Below, in pieces: positions 1 to 4,360 of a DNA stretch of 8,108 nt (its first letter is position 1; each line of letters opens with the position of its first letter). Source of the stretch: Campylobacter sp. UBA1713 (lineage in GTDB: Bacteria > Campylobacterota > Campylobacteria > Campylobacterales > Campylobacteraceae); assembly GCA_002317305.1 (NCBI GenBank), contig DCIZ01000067.1, forward strand, positions 1 through 8,108, written 5' to 3'. The notes beneath the pieces are model-generated. The model saw only the letters and a program-made list of their open reading frames with translations, ran no database searches and had not been told where the DNA came from. The position numbers and the translations under genes were made by a program.

Positions 1-25
1 GTTCTCCGTTCTCCGTTCTCCGCAC
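1..25 (-). repeat. Heptamer tandem array at the 3' end of argD (start of a truncated composite repeat)
   Basis: Three perfect 7-bp units (GTTCTCC on the plus strand, GGAGAAC on the minus strand) occupy 1-21, and GTGC links them to the argD stop codon at 26-28. The other gene 3' ends in the window also run into heptamer units of the same family, so this is probably the first module of a further composite repeat that continues left of the window. The outer part cannot be seen. Confidence 0.8.
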
Positions 26-1192
26 TTACCGAAGGCACATTTTTAGCACCTCAACTCCCTTTTTCAGCTCCTCCTGGCTAATGTTAAGTGGCGGAAGTAG
101 GCGAATTTTATCTTTTGCCATGAGTGGCAAAACGCCGTTTTGCATGCACGCCTCCACTACATCTTGCGCACTTTTTAGCGAAGGTTTTACTCCCACCATT
201 AGCCCCAGTCCGCTCACGCTTTCTACGCCCTCTGCGCCACTTAAGCTCTCAAACACAAACACACTTTTCTCCGCCACGCTCTTTAAAAACGCCTCATCAA
301 GCCGCAAAAGCACGTTTAGCGCACCAGCACACGCTACTGGGTTGCCGCCAAAAGTCGAGCCATGGTCGCCTCTGCCAAAGACGTCCGCCACTCTCTCGCC
401 CATGATGCAAGCCGCGACTGGCAGCCCGCCACCGAGCCCCTTTGCTGTAGTTACCACATCTGGACTCAAACCAAAGTGCTCATAAGCGTAGAGTTTGCCC
501 GTGCGTCCGTTGCCCGTCTGGACTTCGTCTATCATAAAAAGCAGGTCAAATTCACGGCACAAATCCTCCACGCCACGCAAAAATTCACCGCCCAAAGGCA
601 AAACACCACCCTCGCCCTGAACGCACTCTAGCAACACAGCGGCGACTTTTTGCGTTTTAGCAAATTCTCGAATTTGTGCCAAATCGCCCACGTCCGCATG
701 CAAAAAGCCCTCTGTCAAAGGCAAAAAAAGCTTGTGAAAACTCTCCTGTCCTGTGGCAGCAAGCGTGGTGAGCGTGCGTCCGTGAAACGAATTTGTGAGC
801 GTTATGACGTGGTAAAATTCACTGCCTTTTTTTTGGCTCGCCCACTTTCTGGCGACTTTGATGGCACACTCGTTGGCTTCACAACCCGAATTTGCAAAAA
901 AGACCTTTTTTAAGCCTGTCTTTTCGCACAAAAGTTTTGCTAACTGGGCGCACGGCTCGTTGTAGTAGAGGTTTGACGTGTGTTGGAGTAAATTTAGCTG
1001 GGCTATGACCGCCTCTTTCCACGCTTTGTCATTTGCGCCAAATATGTTTACGCCGATGCCACTTCCGAAGTCTATGTAGCTTTTGCCGTCAAAATCTGTA
1101 AGTGTAGCACCTTCGCCGCTTTTTAGAGCTATGTCAAAACGTTTGTATGTGGCAGCGACAAAGGTTTTGTCTGTTTCAAATATGTTGTTCAT
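26..1192 (-). CDS. argD: Acetylornithine aminotransferase (class III, PLP-dependent)
   Basis: This 388-residue protein matches the usual length of ArgD, which transfers an amino group between glutamate and N-acetylglutamate semialdehyde/N-acetylornithine in cytoplasmic arginine biosynthesis. Class III aminotransferase landmarks are in order: NSGCEAN at 101-107 (cofactor phosphate contact), FHGRT at 136-140, ECVQGEGG at 189-196, IDEVQTGNGRTG at 221-232 with the cofactor-binding Asp222, and the Schiff-base Lys251 in TTAKGLGGG. STFGGNP at 279-285 completes the PLP site. The ATG start has an AAGGAA ribosome site (1202-1207) 9 nt upstream. The gene is separated from hemH by 494 bp of repeat DNA, so co-transcription is uncertain. 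In many bacteria ArgD also serves as the succinyldiaminopimelate aminotransferase of lysine synthesis; the sequence alone cannot exclude that second role. No disrupted motif was seen. Confidence 0.93.
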   Translation of the reverse strand: MNNIFETDKTFVAATYKRFDIALKSGEGATLTDFDGKSYIDFGSGIGVNIFGANDKAWKEAVIAQLNLLQHTSNLYYNEPCAQLAKLLCEKTGLKKVFFANSGCEANECAIKVARKWASQKKGSEFYHVITLTNSFHGRTLTTLAATGQESFHKLFLPLTEGFLHADVGDLAQIREFAKTQKVAAVLLECVQGEGGVLPLGGEFLRGVEDLCREFDLLFMIDEVQTGNGRTGKLYAYEHFGLSPDVVTTAKGLGGGLPVAACIMGERVADVFGRGDHGSTFGGNPVACAGALNVLLRLDEAFLKSVAEKSVFVFESLSGAEGVESVSGLGLMVGVKPSLKSAQDVVEACMQNGVLPLMAKDKIRLLPPLNISQEELKKGVEVLKMCLR

Positions 1193-1304
1193 TTTGTTTT
1201 TTTCCTTAAATTTGAATTTGTTGGAATTTTAAATTTTAAGAATCTGCAAACTAACGCCGGTAACGGAAAGTAGAATGCGGAATTTGTAAAAAGGCGTTGC
1301 TTGT

Positions 1305-1368
1305 CGATTCGCAAGAATCGCAAAATTCAGCACTTATCATTCCGATAAGTAAAAAGCTAACGCTTTTT
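1305..1368. other. Three consecutive perfect hairpins in copy A
   Basis: Hairpin 1 is CGATTC-GCAA-GAATCG (1305-1320), with a 6-bp stem. Hairpin 2 is ACTTATC-ATTCC-GATAAGT (1332-1350), with a 7-bp stem. Hairpin 3 is AAAAAGC-TAAC-GCTTTTT (1351-1368), with a 7-bp stem flanked by A and T runs on both strands, which gives it the look of a weak bidirectional terminator. Hairpins 1 and 3 recur in copy B; hairpin 2 is replaced there by heptamers. Confidence 0.7.
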
Positions 1369-1378
1369 TATTTGTCCT

Positions 1379-1420
1379 GCCACCATTTTCTTTTTCGATA
1401 AATCTCAAAGAAAACGTGGC
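1379..1420. other. Stem-loop of copy A
   Basis: The outer stem GCCAC/GTGGC (1379-1383 with 1416-1420) is followed by a small internal loop. An inner stem then pairs 1386-1393 with 1407-1414, leaving a 13-nt loop, for 13 base pairs in total. The corresponding copy B element has a longer and more GC-rich stem; where they differ, some pairs change on both sides. Confidence 0.7.
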
Positions 1421-1422
1421 GA

Positions 1423-1450
1423 GGGACGGGCGGGCGGGGGCTTTCGCCCC
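1423..1450 (+). other. G-quadruplex motif plus GC hairpin, copy A
   Basis: Four G-runs of three or more (1423-1425, 1428-1430, 1432-1434, 1436-1440) are separated by loops of 2, 1 and 1 nt on the plus strand, fitting the canonical G-quadruplex pattern. The last G-run also pairs in a hairpin GGGGC-TTTC-GCCCC (1437-1450), so the two structures would compete. The G-rich strand is the template strand for transcription coming out of hemH. Confidence 0.75.
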
Positions 1451-1463
1451 TGCGACCCCATTC

Positions 1464-1498
1464 GGACAACAGAATGCGGAAAACAGAAAACGGAATTT
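1464..1498 (+). repeat. Degenerate heptamer array inside copy A
   Basis: Five in-phase 7-bp units: GGACAAC, AGAATGC, GGAAAAC, AGAAAAC, GGAATTT. The last unit merges into the AATTTTGTAAATTCGC block. Confidence 0.75.
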
Positions 1499-1549
1499 TG
1501 TAAATTCGCTTTTTTGCAAATTTTAGATATTCTACTCGCTCACCAGGCA

Positions 1550-1589
1550 GGGGATTCTTCGGTCGGCTTTCGCCTCCCTCAGAATGACG
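1550..1589 (-). repeat. GTCATTC...GAATCC interspersed repeat, copy A
   Basis: On the minus strand this is CGTCATTCTGAGGGAGG, then a short variable centre, then CGACCGAAGAATCCCC. It is an imperfect palindrome (ATTCT/AGAAT outer, GGC/GCC inner). Three other copies lie at 3049-3087, 7920-7964 and 8011-8055. Similar short GTCATTC...GAAGAATC repeats occur, as I recall, in intergenic DNA of many unrelated bacteria. Confidence 0.85.
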
Positions 1590-1632
1590 ACTTCGCACTT
1601 GCTTTTCGCATTTTCGATAACCGCAAATTGCC

Positions 1633-1674
1633 GCATTCCGTTTTCAGTTTTCAGTTTTCCGTTTTCCGTTTTCC
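1633..1674 (-). repeat. Heptamer tandem array at the hemH 3' end
   Basis: Six contiguous 7-bp units on the plus strand: GCATTCC, GTTTTCA twice, GTTTTCC three times. On the minus strand they read GGAAAAC, TGAAAAC and GGAATGC. The array ends 12 bp before the hemH stop codon (1687-1689) and belongs to the same family as the arrays at 1-21, 2752-2786 and 7849-7891. Confidence 0.88.
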
Positions 1675-1686
1675 GAACGCACTCCC

Positions 1687-2667
1687 CTACAAACTCTCCA
1701 AAACCAAATTTGACAAAAACCGCACAAACGCATCGCTTGAATTTGGTGCTTTTACCACGCGGTAAAAATCAAAATCTTTCGCCACTGCTGCATACTCCAC
1801 GCCTAGCTCAAAGTCCGTTTCGGAGTTGTCCACACAAAAGCTAATAGGATAGATGAGTGCCTTTTTTCCCTCGACTTTTGGCAAAACATCACTCAAATTT
1901 GGCGTTAGCCACTTTACAGGTCCCAGCCTCGACTGGTAAGCCAGCCTAACCGCCTTAAAACGCACACCACGCCCTAAAAGCGTCCCGTTTAGAAGTGCCA
2001 CATGAGACTTTACGTGCGCCTCGTAAAGATCGCCAGAATTTATCACCTTTTGTGGCAAAGAGTGCGCCGAAAATATCAGCTCGACCTCGCCCGCACTCTC
2101 GCTACCAAGTGCGTTTTCTATGTCGTCAGCGATGAGCTCGCAAAAGCTAGTTTTCTCAAAAAAAGGCTGAATTTCTACCACTTTTCCACAAAAACCACTC
2201 TTTTCTAACGCCACTTTTGCCGCCTTTACACTCGAGCGGTTTGTAGTAACGGAGTCGTGCGGGTAGAGAGGCAGCAAAACGACCGTGTCTTTTTCCGAAA
2301 GTGTGTATTTTGCCAGCACTTCGCTTGCAAACGGCGGCGTGTAGTTAAAGACGTAGTCAAATTTGACTTCACCTAAATTTTTGTTTTTGTCAAAACTGAA
2401 AGTAGAATTCTCTCGTTCAAAATGGGCATTCAGCTTCTCTACAAGCTCTCTAGTTAGCTCGCCTATTGGGCTTTTGCCACCGATGGCATCGTAGTTTTTT
2501 GCCGCCGTTTTGTAACGCCAAGTGGTGATGGCTTGCGCGACGCATGACCTAATGAGGTTATTTTTTATGGGTAAAATAGCGGGGTCTTTAAACATATTTA
2601 ACAAAAATGTCTTTACACCTGCCTTGTCCTCACCGCCACCCATGTTTAAAATCAATACTAGTTTCAA
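1687..2667 (-). CDS. hemH: Ferrochelatase (haem synthase)
   Basis: This 326-residue protein inserts ferrous iron into protoporphyrin IX, the last step of the classical haem pathway. Family marks in order: an N-terminal LILNMGG (5-11); LLPLYPHDSVTT at 131-142; FSAHSLPQKVINSGD at 199-213 with the catalytic His202; AYQSRLGPVKWLTP at 243-256; and PISFCVDNSETDFELGVEY at 274-292 with the conserved acidic Glu283. The start is TTG: it sits 8 nt after a strong AGGAG (2676-2680) and gives the normal N terminus, whereas the first in-frame ATG (codon 9) would cut into the first beta-strand and the GG loop. A terminator and competing hairpin lie just upstream, so expression may depend on its own promoter or on read-through. 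YPHDSVTTNRSS departs somewhat from the common YPQYSSTTTGSS but keeps its frame. Confidence 0.95.
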   Translation of the reverse strand: MKLVLILNMGGGEDKAGVKTFLLNMFKDPAILPIKNNLIRSCVAQAITTWRYKTAAKNYDAIGGKSPIGELTRELVEKLNAHFERENSTFSFDKNKNLGEVKFDYVFNYTPPFASEVLAKYTLSEKDTVVLLPLYPHDSVTTNRSSVKAAKVALEKSGFCGKVVEIQPFFEKTSFCELIADDIENALGSESAGEVELIFSAHSLPQKVINSGDLYEAHVKSHVALLNGTLLGRGVRFKAVRLAYQSRLGPVKWLTPNLSDVLPKVEGKKALIYPISFCVDNSETDFELGVEYAAVAKDFDFYRVVKAPNSSDAFVRFLSNLVLESL

Positions 2668-2675
2668 AATTTCTT

Positions 2676-2680
2676 CTCCT
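2676..2680 (-). promoter_or_regulatory. Ribosome binding site that fixes the hemH TTG start
   Basis: Minus-strand AGGAG lies 8 nt before a TTG codon at 2665-2667. It is the only strong Shine-Dalgarno sequence in the short hemH leader and decides the start against the downstream ATG at 2641-2643. Confidence 0.8.
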
Positions 2681-2712
2681 AAAATTAAAATATTTCCTAT
2701 TTAAGCCCTCGC

Positions 2713-2744
2713 AAAAAAAGGCTCTTTGGTAGCCTTATGGCTAC
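2713..2744 (-). terminator. Intrinsic terminator with a competing upstream hairpin before hemH
   Basis: On the minus strand, AAGGCT-ACCAAAG-AGCCTT (2736-2718) is a perfect 6-bp stem running into seven T residues (2719-2713), the form of an intrinsic terminator. Directly upstream, GTAGCC-ATAA-GGCTAC (2744-2729) forms another perfect 6-bp hairpin. The GGCT of its right arm is also in the left arm of the terminator, so only one can form. It lies 46 bp before the hemH start and about 400 bp after coaBC. It may simply end transcription from coaBC and the repeat, or act as an attenuator for hemH; the sequence does not decide this. Confidence 0.65.
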
Positions 2745-2751
2745 ATAATCA

Positions 2752-2786
2752 GAATGCGGAATGCGGAATGCGGAATGCGGAATTTG
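2752..2786 (+). repeat. GAATGCG heptamer array
   Basis: Four perfect GAATGCG units (2752-2779) are followed by a GAATTTG variant (2780-2786) that leads into the AATTTGCAAAAATTCGC block. It lies just beyond the hairpin/terminator upstream of hemH. Confidence 0.9.
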
Positions 2787-2868
2787 CAAAAATTCGCTTT
2801 TTCGTGAATTTGTTTATCGATTCTACAGAATCGCAGAATCCGCACTCTGTTTTCCGTTTTCCGTATGT

Positions 2869-2886
2869 AAAAAGCTAACGCTTTTT
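2869..2886. other. AAAAAGC-TAAC-GCTTTTT hairpin, copy B
   Basis: A perfect 7-bp stem with a TAAC loop, followed by extra T on the plus strand and preceded by the matching A run, identical to 1351-1368 in copy A. It could act as a weak bidirectional terminator, but only two pairs are G-C. Confidence 0.6.
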
Positions 2887-2889
2887 TTA

Positions 2890-2942
2890 GTCCCGCCACC
2901 GCTTACCTTTTCGCTAAAGCTCAAAGGAAGCGGTGGCGGGAC
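2890..2942. other. Long stem-loop of copy B
   Basis: A perfect 15-bp stem (2890-2904 with 2928-2942) has a one-base bulge at 2905 and then five more pairs (2906-2910 with 2923-2927), closing a 12-nt loop. It is very GC-rich and is the most stable structure visible in the window. It is not followed by a T run on either strand, so it does not look like a standard intrinsic terminator. Confidence 0.85.
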
Positions 2943-2966
2943 GGGTGGGCGGGGGCAAGCCCCTGC
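2938..2966 (+). other. G-quadruplex motif plus GC hairpin, copy B
   Basis: G-runs at 2938-2940, 2943-2945, 2947-2949 and 2951-2955 have loops of 2, 1 and 1 nt, the same pattern as copy A. The last run also pairs with GCCCC at 2959-2963; with a G-T wobble and two outer pairs the hairpin reaches 2949-2966. The first G-run is shared with the long stem, so the quadruplex and both hairpins are alternatives. Confidence 0.78.
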
Positions 2967-3048
2967 GACCCCGTTCGGAAAACGGAATGCGGAATTTGTA
3001 AAAATTCGCTTTTTTGTAAATTTATAGATTCTACTCCCTAAAATTTCA

Positions 3049-3087
3049 GGGGATTCTTCGGTCGGCTCCGTCTCCCTCAGAATGACG
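3049..3087 (-). repeat. GTCATTC...GAATCC interspersed repeat, copy B
   Basis: Minus strand: CGTCATTCTGAGGGAG, a variable ACGGAGC centre, then CGACCGAAGAATCCCC. Both ends match copy A; only the centre differs. Confidence 0.85.
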
Positions 3088-3142
3088 GCGTTGTTTTGAC
3101 GATTCTGTATAATCGCAGAATCTGCACTCCGAACGCATTTGG

Positions 3143-4360
3143 CTACAACCACCTCGCCACCAGCTGCACTAGCTCAAAAGCCACCGCACTCTTCGCCCCA
3201 AAGCCCGTCTCCACCTCAACACGCGGCGTTACAAACCGCACCTGTGTCTCCTCACTCCCAAAGCCAACACGCCCGCCCAAAACATTTAGACAAACCGCAT
3301 CAAGTCTCTTTTTTACCAAAGACTCACGCGCATTTGCCAAAGCACTCACCTCGTTAAACTCCATCTTAAAACCCACCTTTTTACAAGGCGACTCAAAAGA
3401 CGCCAAAAGGTCAAAATTCTCACGCAAAACCAAATTTCGCGGAAAATCCCCCTTTTTTACCTTGCCATTTAGCCGAACCTCTGGCACAAAGTCACTCACC
3501 GCCGCATTCATCACCAAAATGTCGCTTTCACCCAGCCCCAAACCACACAAAACCTCAAAAAGCTCGCCTGAGCTACCAAACCCACGCCTCTCATAAAACG
3601 CCCCATCTCCCACGCCAACAGCCGAACTTACTAGACAAACCTCCGCGCCCGCAAAATAAAACGCATCTGCCAAAGCACGCGCAAATTTGCCACTAGAAAA
3701 ATTTGTGATTCCACGCACATCGTCTATCTTCTCTGTAGTCGCGCCACCCGTTACCACGACACGTCTCTTTTTGTAAAACTCACCTAAACTTTTCGCGCCA
3801 CTTTCAAATTTAACCACCTCGCCTGACAACAGCACCCGTTTTACCGCCGCCACCACCGCCTCTGGACTAGCCAGCGCGCCTGTGCCCGTCTCACCACACG
3901 CAAGCTTTTTACAAACGGGCTCCACCACACACCAGCCATCTTTTCGCAAACTTTCAAGCGAACGCACGGTAGCTGGGTTTTCTAACATGCGAAAATTTGC
4001 CGCTGGCGCCACAACTTTCGGCGCGCTGCTAGCTAGCACCGTTTGCAAAGCGGCATTGTCCGCCACGCCACAAGCAAGCTTGTTTAGCGAATTTGCCGTA
4101 GCGGGCACCACCACCACCGCGTCAGCGCGTCCAAACTCTATGTGGCTCACGCCCGCACTCCAGCTCTCACCGCCGTCAAAAAGCACCGCACTACCACTCA
4201 ACGCCTCAAAGCCAAGCGGCGAAGCAAATTTAAGCGCGCCCGGTGTCATCGCCACACGCACATTTGCGCCGTTTTTTTTCAGCAAGCTCAAAACCTCATA
4301 GGCTTTGTAAAAACTTACGCCTCCAGTTACAACTAGCGTTATCTTTTTACCGCTTAACAT
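3143..4360 (-). CDS. coaBC: Bifunctional phosphopantothenoylcysteine decarboxylase / phosphopantothenate-cysteine ligase (Dfp)
   Basis: This 405-residue cytosolic enzyme couples cysteine to 4'-phosphopantothenate (CoaB) and decarboxylates the product to 4'-phosphopantetheine (CoaC, FMN-dependent) in coenzyme A synthesis. The N-terminal CoaC half (about 1-180) shows VTGGVSFYKAYEV, the catalytic His73 in SHIEFGRAD, VVPATANSLNKLACGVADN at 84-102, APAANFRM at 118-125 with the conserved Asn122, and the redox Cys155 in ACGETGTGALASPE. The C-terminal CoaB half (about 198-405) shows VVVTGGATTEKIDDVRGITN with Asn220 and SSGK, then MNAAVSDFVPE, KVKK at 300-303, VGFKMEF and FGSEETQVRFVT. The PxMNxxM(W/Y) motif reads PAANFRML: Asn is kept, but the first Met is Ala. 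AAGGAG (4365-4370) lies only 4 nt before the ATG. The start is inside the end of mltG, so translational coupling is likely. Confidence 0.95.
   Translation of the reverse strand: MLSGKKITLVVTGGVSFYKAYEVLSLLKKNGANVRVAMTPGALKFASPLGFEALSGSAVLFDGGESWSAGVSHIEFGRADAVVVVPATANSLNKLACGVADNAALQTVLASSAPKVVAPAANFRMLENPATVRSLESLRKDGWCVVEPVCKKLACGETGTGALASPEAVVAAVKRVLLSGEVVKFESGAKSLGEFYKKRRVVVTGGATTEKIDDVRGITNFSSGKFARALADAFYFAGAEVCLVSSAVGVGDGAFYERRGFGSSGELFEVLCGLGLGESDILVMNAAVSDFVPEVRLNGKVKKGDFPRNLVLRENFDLLASFESPCKKVGFKMEFNEVSALANARESLVKKRLDAVCLNVLGGRVGFGSEETQVRFVTPRVEVETGFGAKSAVAFELVQLVARWL

Larger units (their letters stand above)
1261..1686 (-). repeat. Composite intergenic repeat, copy A (between hemH 3' end and argD)
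   Basis: This fills most of the 494-bp gap between argD and hemH. Read on the minus strand from the hemH stop, the modules are: TGCGTTCGG; a heptamer array (1633-1674); an AATGCGAAAAGCAAGTGC block (about 1594-1612); the GTCATTC...GAATCC element (1550-1589); a GAGCGAGTAGAAT block; an AAAAAAGCGAATTT block; a second heptamer stretch (1464-1498); a GC hairpin (1437-1450); a G-quadruplex motif on the plus strand (1423-1440); a stem-loop (1379-1420); and three small hairpins (1351-1368, 1332-1350, 1305-1320). Copy B has most of the same modules in the same order. No convincing gene was found here. The 68 bp nearest argD (1193-1260) hold its leader and ribosome site. Confidence 0.88.
2752..3142 (-). 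repeat. Composite intergenic repeat, copy B (between coaBC 3' end and hemH leader)
   Basis: This fills nearly all of the 475-bp gap. Minus-strand order from the coaBC stop: TGCGTTCGG; a degenerate CGATT...AATCG hairpin (3100-3115); the GTCATTC...GAATCC element (3049-3087); a GGGAGTAGAAT block; an AAAAAAGCGAATTTTTAC block; heptamers (2977-2997); GC hairpin (2949-2966); G-quadruplex motif (plus strand, 2938-2955); a 20-bp stem-loop (2890-2942); the AAAAAGC-TAAC-GCTTTTT hairpin (2869-2886); heptamers (2849-2862); a CGATTC-TACA-GAATCG hairpin (2818-2833); another AAAAGCGAATTTTTGC block; and a final heptamer array (2752-2786). Module order matches copy A. No gene is supported here. Confidence 0.88.

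Noticed and set aside
1337..1598. Minus-strand open frames in copy A that could encode 60-76 residue peptides
   Set aside because: The matching frames in copy B share PNGVAGA, but indels between the copies (2 and 4 bp) are not multiples of three, the starts differ and neither has a ribosome site. The similarity is that of a non-coding repeat.
2641..2643. ATG as the hemH start (codon 9)
   Set aside because: It would delete the conserved first strand before NMGG and has no suitable ribosome site; TTG with AGGAG fits much better.
1261..3142. Integron-like cassette array, since each gene is followed by a structured repeat in fixed orientation
   Set aside because: The genes are core housekeeping genes on both strands, each copy has several separate hairpins rather than one attC-type fold, and I found no paired core-site consensus around the elements.
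2823..3152. 109-codon minus-strand open frame through copy B
   Set aside because: It runs through the repeat modules and hairpins, overlaps the coaBC 3' end, is Pro-rich from GC modules and lacks a ribosome site. Its frame is not conserved in copy A.
3096..3596. 166-codon plus-strand frame, and similar ones at 3882-4301 and 81-485
   Set aside because: They lie antisense to clearly conserved coaBC and argD coding sequence. Low-complexity Pro/Ser/Thr composition is the shadow of G/T-rich coding strands.
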